Assembly: GCF_039544165.1 (NCBI RefSeq)
Contig: NZ_BAABLD010000017.1
Location: 496,001 to 560,000, forward strand
DNA length: 64,000 bases
Direction: 5' to 3'
DNA from: Viridibacterium curvum
GTDB lineage: Bacteria; Pseudomonadota; Gammaproteobacteria; Burkholderiales; Rhodocyclaceae
The position numbers and the translations under genes are program-made. This document shows, piece after piece, positions 24,571 to 31,825 of the stretch. The notes under the pieces are model-generated. The model was not told where the DNA came from and did not search any database. It saw only the letters and a program-made list of their open reading frames with translations. Each line of letters begins with the position of its first letter. Position 1 is the stretch's first letter.

Positions 24571-24923
24571 GGAATGCTCCCAAGGGGCGAATCAGAGGGA
24601 GTTCTGCAAGAAGGGTGCCGAGCTGCTTCGTCGGACGACGCCAAACCGCCGTCATTCCCGCGAAGGCGGGAATCCAGCGACTTTCAGCGAGCGCCGGATG
24701 TAGGGCGGGTTTCAACCCGCCAACACGTTCAGGCAGAAGCTTCGGATGGCTTGCGGCGCGGGATTGTGCGATTGAAATCGCGCCTACGAATGCCCTGTCT
24801 TCGGGCACGACTGCGAAGGAAAACAGGCATCACACAGAAAGAGACAGCACCGGGATTCTTGGTCTTCGTATCGACCCGGTCTGCGAGGCATCAGGGGTGA
24901 TGCGGTGAGTTTGCTGCGACGAC
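24571..24923. repeat. repeat-filled gap
   Basis: No credible gene. It contains one CATTCCCGCGAAGGCGGGAAT element (24653-24673), the palindrome GGCGGGTTTCAACCCGCC (about 24705-24722) and a GTGCGATTGAAATCGCGCC palindrome (about 24767-24785) related to the one at 8935. Confidence 0.7.
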
Positions 24924-25220
24924 TCAGTGCTGCACGCCGCTGTGCACCTTGGCGAGCACACGGCCTTCGGACCAGTTGAAACCTGCTGCGCTGGCAGCGT
25001 TGAGACCTTGTTCGCGACGCATGCGGTCGACGAGCATGGTCAGCACGCTCTCAATGCTGGCTGCGGGATCATTGGCCGGATCTTCAAAACGATCCAGCGA
25101 AATTTCCGGGCCTTCTTCATCATCTTCAAGCATCTGGACTATGAACACTTCTTCCTTGCCGGCATGGCCGTGCAGCGTGGCGCGAAAACGATCGCCACCA
25201 TAGAAAAACTCTCGAACCAT
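24924..25220 (-). CDS. small acidic protein of unknown function
   Basis: 98 residues, MVREFFYGGDRFRATLHGHAGKEEV..., acidic centre (LEDDEEGPEISLDRFEDP). No cysteine and no membrane segment; family not recognised. The first gene of the minus-strand acidic block. A perfect FNR/Anr-type box lies 115 bases upstream and a weaker sigma-54-like element about 205 bases upstream, so low-oxygen control is plausible. Confidence 0.78.
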   Translation of the reverse strand: MVREFFYGGDRFRATLHGHAGKEEVFIVQMLEDDEEGPEISLDRFEDPANDPAASIESVLTMLVDRMRREQGLNAASAAGFNWSEGRVLAKVHSGVQH

Positions 25221-25334
25221 CTTGTCGAATCTCCTGTTATCTGAACTTACTTTTGGGGCCGCATTCCTGCGGTCAGCGCAAAGCGCTGCGCGTTGAATCT
25301 AGAAGATCAAAGCGGAGAGTGCGAGGCAGATTGT

Positions 25335-25348
25335 TTGATCTTGATCAA
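25335..25348. promoter_or_regulatory. FNR/Anr-type binding site
   Basis: TTGATCTTGATCAA is a perfect TTGAT-N4-ATCAA palindrome. It lies between the divergent 98-residue gene (115 bases away) and the solute-binding protein gene (216 bases away). Its position favours control of the minus-strand block. Confidence 0.75.
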
Positions 25349-25424
25349 AAATCAATCGCGATCGACTTACTTCATAGCCAAACCTCATTCATCGGTCTGC
25401 CTGCCGCGCATTCACTCGACAAAA

Positions 25425-25440
25425 TGCAGACACAGGGCCA
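25425..25440 (-). promoter_or_regulatory. weak sigma-54-like element
   Basis: On the minus strand TGGCCCTGTGTCTGCA keeps GG and GC at the right spacing with two mismatches to consensus. No exact TGT-N10-ACA site lies upstream. The rest of this 343-base gap shows only the FNR-type box. Confidence 0.35.
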
Positions 25441-25563
25441 CCAAGGCAAGATCATTGCTGGACAATTTTCAATACCCATTTGTGATATGGCGGCAACGCT
25501 GATGGTGTGCTAACCGTTAAAGCTCACGCAGAATTTCCTGCATGAAACACGCCTCACGCAAAC

Positions 25564-26364
25564 ATGCCCGCCAGCCGGATTTTCATCTACTGCTTCATTC
25601 TTTTGTTGTTCTGTCATCCATCAGATGCAGCGCTATCGATGACGTTGGCTACCATTCCGGAATCCATTCCTGCGATGACCACAGATGGAACCATGACCAA
25701 TCCTGATCGCCCCGGATTCAGGGTTGAAATCTTGCGATCGGCCGGCAATCAATGCGGAGTCTCTGTCAATTTCGTCACCGCACCCTGGCGGCGCGTTCTG
25801 GAACAGGTCAAGACAGAAGCCGTGGACGGCGCGTTTTCTGCCTCATGGTCCGCCGAGCGCGCCCAGTACGGCGTTTTCCCGCTGAAAGGCGGCGTGCCGG
25901 ACCCCGCCCGAGCAATGAAAGGCTACTCCTACATCCTGTACCTGCACCCTGAAAGCAAGCTCTCCTGGAATGGCAGAACAGTCGAGGGTTCGAACCGCAA
26001 GGTCATCGTCGAACGAGGTGCGGCCGGCGTCGATATCGCTATCAAACTTGGCCTGGAGCCTCTTGAGAACACAGGCTATGCGACGATGTTGCGCATGCTG
26101 GCAAGAAGGCGCGCCGAAGGACTTATTGCCATAGAAAGCCATGTCAACGAAATACTTGCTGCCAATCCGGAACTCGTTGCTGAAGTGAAGGCACAGCAAC
26201 CACCGCTTGAATCGTTGTATGGCTATGTGATGTTCAACAAGGGCTTCTATCAGGCGAATACAGCGCTGGTTGAATGCTTCTGGAAGGCGCTCGGCGACAT
26301 CCGCAGCAAGCCCGCGTACCGGGAGCTTGTGAAGTCCTATAACGACGGAAAGTTCCTGGAGTAG
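25564..26364 (+). CDS. periplasmic solute-binding protein, family 3
   Basis: 266 residues with a signal peptide (hydrophobic core FIYCFILLLF, cleavage near SDAA-L). It resembles bacterial extracellular solute-binding family 3 (amino-acid type) by the segments RVEILRSAGNQCGVSVNFVTAPWRRVLE, then GRTVEGSNRKVIVERGAAG and LEPLENTGYATMLRMLARRRAEG. No permease or ATPase is adjacent, so it may be an orphan sensor-like or scavenging protein. It is convergent with the nifB operon end; GC is slightly lower than in its neighbours, hinting at separate origin. Confidence 0.82.
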   Translation: MPASRIFIYCFILLLFCHPSDAALSMTLATIPESIPAMTTDGTMTNPDRPGFRVEILRSAGNQCGVSVNFVTAPWRRVLEQVKTEAVDGAFSASWSAERAQYGVFPLKGGVPDPARAMKGYSYILYLHPESKLSWNGRTVEGSNRKVIVERGAAGVDIAIKLGLEPLENTGYATMLRMLARRRAEGLIAIESHVNEILAANPELVAEVKAQQPPLESLYGYVMFNKGFYQANTALVECFWKALGDIRSKPAYRELVKSYNDGKFLE

Positions 26365-26376
26365 CCGGACTCCTGG

Positions 26377-26404
26377 AAAAAATCCTGACGGCACAACAGT
26401 CAGG
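26377..26404 (-). terminator. intrinsic terminator of the nifB operon
   Basis: In the minus-strand transcript CCTGAC-loop-GTCAGG is followed at once by ATTTTTT. The stem overlaps the stop codon of the HepT-like gene. This marks the end of the long nifB transcript. Confidence 0.75.
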
Positions 26405-26753
26405 CTGAAAAGCTGAACATGCCCGGCTGGCTCTCACGGTAAACGCGCAGCCACATCAGCGTGGCGGGCACAAGCGAAATCACGGCAAACCAGAGGGCAT
26501 CGTCCTGCGCCGAGCCAGGCGTAGAGAGCTGACGTCCCGTTGTGCTCCACCCGTCCCAACCAATCTCCGGCATTGCTGCATGCGCCTCGGGCGGCAGCTG
26601 CGCGATGCTGTTGCCGAGGATGATTAGCTGCCGGCTGACCTCAGCCCGGGTCAGGCGAGAGCGCAGAAACTCCTCCCGCTCCAGTCCCTCGGTGAGGATC
26701 AGAATGCTGCTGCCGGCCTCTTCGATGGTGTGCAATACCGCTGCGCTGAACAT
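26400..26753 (-). CDS. HepT/DUF86-like protein, paralogue 1
   Basis: 117 residues, all-helical. The pattern EEFLRSRLTRAEVSRQLIILGNSIAQLP, then PEIGWDGW, then DDALWFAVISLVPATLMWLRVYRE matches the helical layout of HepT/DUF86 proteins (HEPN superfamily). The HEPN RNase motif Rx4-6H is absent: the arginine in TTGRQLSTPG is not followed by histidine. It is the last gene of the nifB operon. Paralogue 2 is at 42332-42697 and no MNT-type nucleotidyltransferase is encoded beside either. Function unknown; a toxin role is unlikely. Confidence 0.72.
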   Translation of the reverse strand: MFSAAVLHTIEEAGSSILILTEGLEREEFLRSRLTRAEVSRQLIILGNSIAQLPPEAHAAMPEIGWDGWSTTGRQLSTPGSAQDDALWFAVISLVPATLMWLRVYRESQPGMFSFSA

Positions 26754-26815
26754 GGATTCGAGGTTTGCTTATAAGAGGTTGAGCTGCGCAAGCGCGAAGC
26801 CCAACCTGCTGTGCG

Positions 26816-27049
26816 TCATGCACCGATGCGGTTCACGAAGTTGAGCACTTCGTACTTGCCCACGGCACCGCACTTCACACACTTGTAGTTCACGTCGAAG
26901 ATCTGCTCGGTGCAGTTCTCGGCGTAGGTCTGGCGGCAGCCGGTGGCACCGCATTCGCATTTGAGGACCTGCGCGTTGCACTTTCCGGCCAGGCCTTTGC
27001 GGTAGCCGATGCAGAGGGCGCGGTCGGATTTGATGGCGTCGTAGCTCAT
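26816..27049 (-). CDS. small eight-cysteine nif-linked protein
   Basis: 77 residues with eight cysteines: positions 13, 24, 31, 33, 38 and 46, plus a C-terminal CVKC pair at 57 and 60 (KCVKCGAVGKYEVLNFVNR). The spacing suggests a zinc-ribbon or Fe-S binding protein; the family was not recognised. It lies between the ferredoxin and the HepT-like gene in the nifB operon. A palindromic element separates it from the ferredoxin gene, so expression may be lower. Confidence 0.78.
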   Translation of the reverse strand: MSYDAIKSDRALCIGYRKGLAGKCNAQVLKCECGATGCRQTYAENCTEQIFDVNYKCVKCGAVGKYEVLNFVNRIGA

Positions 27050-27121
27050 GATGGTTCTCTCTTGAACAGGGGATGAATCAGAATTTGTTGTTCAGCACGT
27101 CAGATCCGTTGCTGGCACGTC

Positions 27122-27206
27122 GCGAGCGGCCCGAGGCCGGTGCGAGAAGCGCAGACGTACTGGAGTACGTCGAGCATCGCAGCGCCGGGATCGGGCCGCG
27201 CAGTAG
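27122..27206. repeat. ~85-bp imperfect palindrome, copy B (after ferredoxin gene)
   Basis: Starts GCGAGCGGCCCGAGGCC and ends GGGATCGGGCCGCGCAGTAG, with the core GTACTGGAGTAC; same architecture as copy A at 10321. It begins 13 bases beyond the ferredoxin stop on the transcribed strand. Confidence 0.8.
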
Positions 27207-27219
27207 TGCCGGCAATGGA

Positions 27220-27516
27220 TTACACGAAGCTGAGGATTTCTACGGTGACGTCTTCTTCGCCGATGGCGGCGACGCAGGCGAGACGCGACTTGGAGCTGAC
27301 ACCAACGAGGGAGTCGAGCTTTTCGTGTTCGGGCTTCTGTGCCTTGGTGAGGCTCTTGCGACCTTCGCTCACGAAGAGGTGGCTGGCTTCGCAACCACCG
27401 TTGCCGCCGCAGGTGCACTTGAGGGTTTCGCCCGCGCCCGTGATTGCGGCGAGCAGGTTGGTGCCGGGGGCAACGTCAGCGACTTTTCCAGAGGGCTGGA
27501 TGGTGAGTTTTGGCAT
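27220..27516 (-). CDS. 2Fe-2S ferredoxin with altered cysteine pattern
   Basis: 98 residues, beta-grasp ferredoxin. Cysteines are at 34, 36, 42 and 81 (LKCTCGGNGGCEASH ... RLACVAA). In plant/vertebrate-type ferredoxins the equivalents of Cys36, Cys42 and Cys81 are joined by a cysteine three residues after Cys42; here that is Ser45, and Cys34 is extra. Cluster ligation may therefore use Cys34 or a serine. It probably donates electrons or clusters in nitrogen fixation. Located between the SIR2-like gene and the Cys-rich gene in the nifB operon. Confidence 0.88.
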   Translation of the reverse strand: MPKLTIQPSGKVADVAPGTNLLAAITGAGETLKCTCGGNGGCEASHLFVSEGRKSLTKAQKPEHEKLDSLVGVSSKSRLACVAAIGEEDVTVEILSFV

Positions 27517-27541
27517 GGTGGATTCTCCTGGATGGATGTGA

Positions 27542-28369
27542 TCAAGCGGGTTGAGACAAAGCGGTGAGCTGTGCGACGAAGGCGTCGAGCGGCATGGCGA
27601 TGCGCGTGATGTTCTGCTCGGCCATGAACTTGGCTTCCATGCGCGTGGGCTCTTCGGGCAGCACGGCCCAGTGGCGGTCCGATGAGCGCTTCATGATCTG
27701 GCGCGCAAAGGTGCGGGTGAGCTGGTCGTTGAAACGGCAGCCAATGAACAGGAAGTTCTTGCCCGTGCGCAGGCTCTGGATCTCTTGCGGGATGGGGGTC
27801 TGGATATCGATCTCGGTGAGCACTTCAACGTAGTCGGTGTCGGAAACGAGGTAGTTGGCAGCCGGTGAAGCGCAGCCGATGGGCTTGTAGAGCAGCGTGC
27901 TCCAGTCGGGCGCGCGGTCGGGCACGGGGTTGCCGTCGCGGTCGTACCAGCCGGTCCAGGTGCCGAAGTGCTCGGACTGCGAGAGGCCCTGCACTTCACC
28001 CCACTTGACGCCTTCGGCCTGCAGCGCGGCGGCCATGGCTTCGTCATACCAGGCGTCGACGATCAGGGGAAAGCCCTGCCCTGCCAGCCAGGTGTGCAGC
28101 GGCGAGGTGCTGGGGGCGGCAGCAAAGGCGGCGTTCATCTGGTCGACCAGCGTCTTGCGGTGCTTGAAGTTCTCGATGAACTGAGCTGCCTGCGTGAGCT
28201 TGTTACGGATCTTGTGGGGCACGGTGACCTTGGCGGTGAGCAGGGCCACGAGTGCTTCGGGCGTGCCGGGCACGGCGTAGTCGGGCGCCAGCGAGAGAAC
28301 GCTGGGGCCGAGGTAGGGCACGAGTGTGCCGGCACTGAGGCTGGCTTCGAGTTGGGCGGGCAGGGTCAT
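27542..28369 (-). CDS. SIR2-like domain protein
   Basis: 275 residues, cytosolic. It resembles the SIR2_2-type NAD-binding fold: TLVPYLGPSVLSL near the N-terminus corresponds to the GAG-like loop, FPLIVDAWYDEAM to the 'T-N-YD' segment, and NFLFIGCRFNDQLTRTFARQ to the C-terminal Rossmann strand. The canonical sirtuin GAGIS and the catalytic His are not obvious, so it may be an NADase, an NAD-binding scaffold or inactive. It is encoded 25 bases upstream of the ferredoxin gene in the nifB operon. A link to NAD-dependent DraT control is speculative. Confidence 0.75.
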   Translation of the reverse strand: MTLPAQLEASLSAGTLVPYLGPSVLSLAPDYAVPGTPEALVALLTAKVTVPHKIRNKLTQAAQFIENFKHRKTLVDQMNAAFAAAPSTSPLHTWLAGQGFPLIVDAWYDEAMAAALQAEGVKWGEVQGLSQSEHFGTWTGWYDRDGNPVPDRAPDWSTLLYKPIGCASPAANYLVSDTDYVEVLTEIDIQTPIPQEIQSLRTGKNFLFIGCRFNDQLTRTFARQIMKRSSDRHWAVLPEEPTRMEAKFMAEQNITRIAMPLDAFVAQLTALSQPA

Positions 28370-28404
28370 GGTTGTTCCTTGTAGGGTGCGTTGTTCAAAT
28401 GAAC

Positions 28405-28500
28405 GGCAACCCCTCCCAGCCTCCCCTTATCAGGGGAGGAGCAGTCCGGCGCGCACTGCACGCACTCCCCCCTGACAAGGGGGGCTGGGGGGGTTGGGTT
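28405..28500. repeat. C-rich inverted repeat between SIR2-like and DegT-like genes
   Basis: 'cctcccagcctccccttatcaggggagg' and an inverted 'ccccctgacaaggggggctggggggg' stretch form two adjacent stems. No gene in this 150-base gap. Confidence 0.6.
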
Positions 28501-28519
28501 GCTGTGCATCGCGATCGCC

Positions 28520-29674
28520 TCAGTAAATGGGTACGCCGGCGCCCACGTTGGTCGCTGCGTCCTTGAGGGTGCCGACGACGAAGCGCACTTCTTCCTCGGC
28601 GATGAAGCCGTGGAAGGGCAGCGCGAGCGAGCGGTCGGCGATGCGTTCGGTGTTGGAGAGCCCGCCGACGCCCTTCTGGTAGCCGAAGCGGCTGTAGAAG
28701 AATTGCTGATGCAGGGGGCGTGCGTAGGCGGCCACTTCGACGGCTTCGTCGTCAAGGTCTTCGATGAGCTTGTCGCGCGCGCTGGCGGTGATGCGCTTGC
28801 CCAGATGCACGACGTAGAGCATCCAGTGCACTTCGTTCACGCCGTCGGCGATGTAGGGCGGCTTGATGCCCTCGAAGGTCTGCATGATTTCGTTGTACCA
28901 GACCTCGACCTGCTTCCTGCGCGCGAGGATTTCGTAGATGCGTTCCATCTGCGCAATGCCGATGGCGGCACTCAGGTCGCTCATGCAGCCCTGCATTGGC
29001 ACGCGGCTGCCGACCGATACGGAGAGGCGGTCGGACAGCGAATGCGCGCGCAGGTAACGCAGCTCTGAGGCAAGGTCAGCGTCGTCGGTGAGGATCACGC
29101 CGCCTTCGCCACAGCTGACCGCCAGTGGTTGCGAGAGGTCGAAGATGGAAACGTCGCCGAAGCTGCCGACAAGGTCGTCGTAGTAACGCGAGGCAATCGC
29201 CTCGGTCGAGTCTTCGATGAGGCGCAGGCTATGGCGGTCGGCAATCTCGCGCAAGGCTCTCCAGTCGGCCGGGTGGCCGTTGCAGTTGCTGGCGATGATG
29301 GCGCGCGTCTTCGGCGTGATCTTCTGCTCGACCGACTTCGGTGCAACCGAGCCCGACCAGTAGTCGATGTCGGCAAACACCGGCGTGGCACCGGCATGCA
29401 CGATGGCGTGGGCGATGTGGTGCCAGCTGTAGGCACTGGCGATGACCTCATCGCCGGGGCCGATGCCCATGGCACGCAGTGCGATCCAGCAACCAGTCAT
29501 GCCGCTGGAAACACCGACGCCATATTTGCGTTCGTGAAAATCGGCGAAGACGGATTCGAAGGCTTCCACCATGGGGCCGCTCGACACGCGACCCGATTGC
29601 AGAACGTGAGAGATCAGTTGCTCTTCGCGCTCGGCGATGTCGGCAACGGAGAGGGCGATCCAGTCGCTATCCAT
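28520..29674 (-). CDS. DegT/DnrJ/EryC1-family protein lacking the PLP lysine
   Basis: 384 residues, fold type I aminotransferase family. Recognisable segments are GVSSGMTGCWIALRAMGIGPGDEVI, NGHPADWRALREIADRHSLRLIEDSTEA and GDVSIFDLSQPLAVSCGEGGVI. In active DegT enzymes the last segment holds the Schiff-base lysine (FSFxxxKxxxxGEGG); here that position is leucine (SQPLAVS), so normal transamination is not expected. ATG 29674 follows AAAGGAG. The gene is in the nifB operon. It may be a structural or regulatory protein, or act like the few dehydratase relatives with a replaced lysine. Confidence 0.85.
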   Translation of the reverse strand: MDSDWIALSVADIAEREEQLISHVLQSGRVSSGPMVEAFESVFADFHERKYGVGVSSGMTGCWIALRAMGIGPGDEVIASAYSWHHIAHAIVHAGATPVFADIDYWSGSVAPKSVEQKITPKTRAIIASNCNGHPADWRALREIADRHSLRLIEDSTEAIASRYYDDLVGSFGDVSIFDLSQPLAVSCGEGGVILTDDADLASELRYLRAHSLSDRLSVSVGSRVPMQGCMSDLSAAIGIAQMERIYEILARRKQVEVWYNEIMQTFEGIKPPYIADGVNEVHWMLYVVHLGKRITASARDKLIEDLDDEAVEVAAYARPLHQQFFYSRFGYQKGVGGLSNTERIADRSLALPFHGFIAEEEVRFVVGTLKDAATNVGAGVPIY

Positions 29675-29716
29675 GGTCAGTGCTCCTTTGGAAGACTGGG
29701 TGGCAGGTGCTGCGTT

Positions 29717-29828
29717 TGCCCTCTCCCCCAACCCCTCTCCCGCAAGCGGGCGAGGGGAGCGGGAAGTGCGCATGGCATCCCCTCTCCCGCTTGCGGGAGA
29801 GGGTGGCGCGAAGCGCCGGGAGAGGGTA
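29717..29828. repeat. C-rich/G-rich palindromic repeats
   Basis: Two 'ccctctccc...gcttgcgggagaggg' type stems back to back between the DegT-like gene and the next gene of the operon. Same family as at 8804 and 21760. No gene in the 180-base gap. Confidence 0.7.
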
Positions 29829-29854
29829 GGTGCGGCAGCCAGACATGTCGGAAC

Positions 29855-30121
29855 TCACATGTGCTGCGTCAGCACCAGCCCCACCGCCTGGCCGGGGTCA
29901 GCCGTCACCGACCAGCAATGACCATCGCTCTGCATGAGGTAGAGGTCGCGATCACCGATACGCAGCACGGGGGTTTCGCCGCGCATGTCCAGCGCGTCGA
30001 CGGCCGAAGCACGGAATCCCGGCAAGGCTTCGCGCACGGCCTTGACGGCGTCATTGAGGGTTACGCATTGCAGCGTGAGGCGTGCGACGTGCGTGAGTTG
30101 TTCGGCATTGATGGCCATCAT
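29855..30121 (-). CDS. small nif-linked protein next to nifT
   Basis: 88 residues (MMAINAEQLTHVARLTLQCVTLNDAVKAVREALPGFRAS...). A soluble alpha/beta protein with the motif MRGETPVLRIGDRDLYLM. Family not recognised. ATG 30121 overlaps the nifT stop (ATGA), so it is translationally coupled to nifT; the second ATG at 30118 is an alternative start. Coupling suggests joint action with NifT. Confidence 0.8.
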   Translation of the reverse strand: MMAINAEQLTHVARLTLQCVTLNDAVKAVREALPGFRASAVDALDMRGETPVLRIGDRDLYLMQSDGHCWSVTADPGQAVGLVLTQHM

Positions 30122-30330
30122 TCACCTCCGACTTTCTTGGCTTCAACCGTGATGGGCAGCTTGGTGTCAGCCGGCATTTCGGGCAGGGACATGTCCCAGC
30201 CGTTGCCGAGCTTGACGAGGCCGCCCCACATCTCGGGGCGTTCCATCGAGACGATGGGTTCCTCGAGGTCTTTCTTGGGCACGTACAGCGAGAGTTCGCC
30301 TTTGCCGTTCTTGCGGATCATGACTTTCAT
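30118..30330 (-). CDS. nifT: NifT/FixU protein
   Basis: 70 residues, the usual NifT/FixU size and pattern: MKVMIRKNGKGELSLYVPKKDLEEPIV, then WGGLVKLGNGWDM. NifT is conserved in nif regions but is dispensable in tested species and its role is unresolved. In many diazotrophs nifT follows nifK; here it follows nifS in the nifB operon, which is a rearranged order. Confidence 0.95.
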   Translation of the reverse strand: MKVMIRKNGKGELSLYVPKKDLEEPIVSMERPEMWGGLVKLGNGWDMSLPEMPADTKLPITVEAKKVGGE

Positions 30331-30372
30331 ATGTGCTGGCTCACAGTCAGGAAGGTTGGGTGTGGAAGGGAA

Positions 30373-31536
30373 TCAGTGCGCCGGCGCGGGCGCCTCGGGG
30401 TTGCTGCCAGCGGCGTCGTTCGCTTCGGCGACGGCACGCAGTGTGGCGACGACTTCGCTGATGTCGGCAAGCTGCGTATCGCGGCCCAGTGAGAGGCGGA
30501 TCGCGCCGAGCGCGACGTTGCCAGCGACACCCATGGCGAGCAGCACATGCGAGGGATCGGAGCCGCCCGACGAACAGGCCGCGCCTGAGGAAGCGAAGAT
30601 GCCGCGCCGTTCGAGCCTGTCGAGCAGCTTGTCGGAGGACATGCCGGCGACGGTGAGGCACACGGTGTTGGGCAGGCGCTCGGCTTCGGCGCCGTAGATC
30701 GTGACGCCCGGTACCTGCTCGATGAGGCCGGCCTCCAGCGCTTCACGCAGCGCGGTCTGGCGGGCGGCTTCGGTTTCAAGCGTTTCGCGTGCGTGCCGTG
30801 CCGCGGCGGCAAAGCCGACGATGCCGGCGAGGTTTTCGGTGCCACCACGACGTGCACGCTCCTGCTGGCCGCTGAGCAGCGAGGACCAGGTGAGGCCCTT
30901 ACGCACGACCAGCGCGCCGATGCCCTTGGGACCGTGCAGCTTGTGCGCCGAAACCGACATGAGGTCAGCACCCCACTCCGCAAAACTCAGCGGCAGCTTG
31001 CCGAGCATCTGGGTAGCATCGACGTGCATGGGGATGCCACGCTCGCGCGCCATCGCGGCGATTTCACGCACGGGTTGCAGCACGCCGGTTTCGTTGTTGG
31101 CGGCCATCACCGAGATCAGCGCGGCATCCTGTTGCAACATCTCGCGCAGCGCATCGAGGCGCACGCGGCCGGCGCTGTCTACCGGCAGCAGGTCAACCGT
31201 GACGCCTTCCTGGCGCAGACGCAGGGCGCTCTTCATGTAGCCGGCGTGCTCGATGGCCGAGAGGATGATGCGGCGTGGCATCTCGGGGCGATGCAGGGCA
31301 CCGTGCAGCACGTGGTGGTTGGATTCGGTCGCGCCACTCGTGAAGATGATCTCGACAGGCTGTGCGCGCAGCAGCAGGCCAACCTCGGCACGCGCGGCGG
31401 CCAGCTCGCGCCTGGCTTCCTGCCCCAGCGGATGCTTGGATGACGGATTGCCCCAGCAGTCCTGCATGCAGGCGTTCATCGCGCTGATCACCTTGGGCAG
31501 CGGGCGCGTGGTGGCGTTGTGGTCGAGGTAGATCAT
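30373..31536 (-). CDS. nifS: cysteine desulfurase NifS
   Basis: 387 residues, PLP-dependent; it mobilises sulfur from cysteine for nitrogenase cluster assembly. The N-terminus YLDHNATT and the PLP lysine in SVSAHKLHGPKGIGA are as expected, and the catalytic cysteine is in SSGAACSSGGSDPSHVL. Placement in the nifB operon supports NifS rather than housekeeping IscS. nifU is not adjacent, so the HesB/IscA and other scaffolds of this operon may receive the sulfur. nifT follows after 42 bases. Confidence 0.95.
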   Translation of the reverse strand: MIYLDHNATTRPLPKVISAMNACMQDCWGNPSSKHPLGQEARRELAAARAEVGLLLRAQPVEIIFTSGATESNHHVLHGALHRPEMPRRIILSAIEHAGYMKSALRLRQEGVTVDLLPVDSAGRVRLDALREMLQQDAALISVMAANNETGVLQPVREIAAMARERGIPMHVDATQMLGKLPLSFAEWGADLMSVSAHKLHGPKGIGALVVRKGLTWSSLLSGQQERARRGGTENLAGIVGFAAAARHARETLETEAARQTALREALEAGLIEQVPGVTIYGAEAERLPNTVCLTVAGMSSDKLLDRLERRGIFASSGAACSSGGSDPSHVLLAMGVAGNVALGAIRLSLGRDTQLADISEVVATLRAVAEANDAAGSNPEAPAPAH

Positions 31537-31579
31537 GCTGTGCTCCGATCAGGCCATTCGCCAGATGCAGGGGTCGCCG

Positions 31580-31801
31580 CCGTCATTCCCGCGAATGCGG
31601 GAATCCAGCGTCGTTGAAAGTCACTGGATTCCCGCACGAACCCTCTCCCCCAACCCCCGCTCTGCGCCCCACAGTTGGCAATGCATTGCCAACCGGCTGC
31701 GCAAGCGAGTTGCATGCAACTCGAAACCCTTGCTTCGCCCCGCGAGCGGGAGAGGGGAGCGGAATGCGGCTGCGCCGAACGTAAAGCCGGCGGGAATGAC
31801 G
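31580..31801. repeat. long composite repeat inside the nifB operon
   Basis: Begins with the CATTCCCGCGAATGCGGGAAT palindrome, continues with an inverted copy, the 'ccctctcccccaaccccc' element, 'ttggcaatgcattgccaa' and 'gagttgcatgcaactc' palindromes, and ends GCGGGAATGACG. No gene lies in this 289-base gap between nifS and the DUF3024-like gene. Confidence 0.8.
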
Positions 31802-31825
31802 AATCTGAGGGAATGTGATGAACGT

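Noticed and set aside
26400..26753. HepT-MNT toxin-antitoxin module
   Set aside because: No nucleotidyltransferase partner on either side and no Rx4-6H motif, so a toxin-antitoxin call is not supported.
28520..29674. Active sugar aminotransferase
   Set aside because: The Schiff-base lysine position is leucine, and no nucleotide-sugar genes lie nearby.
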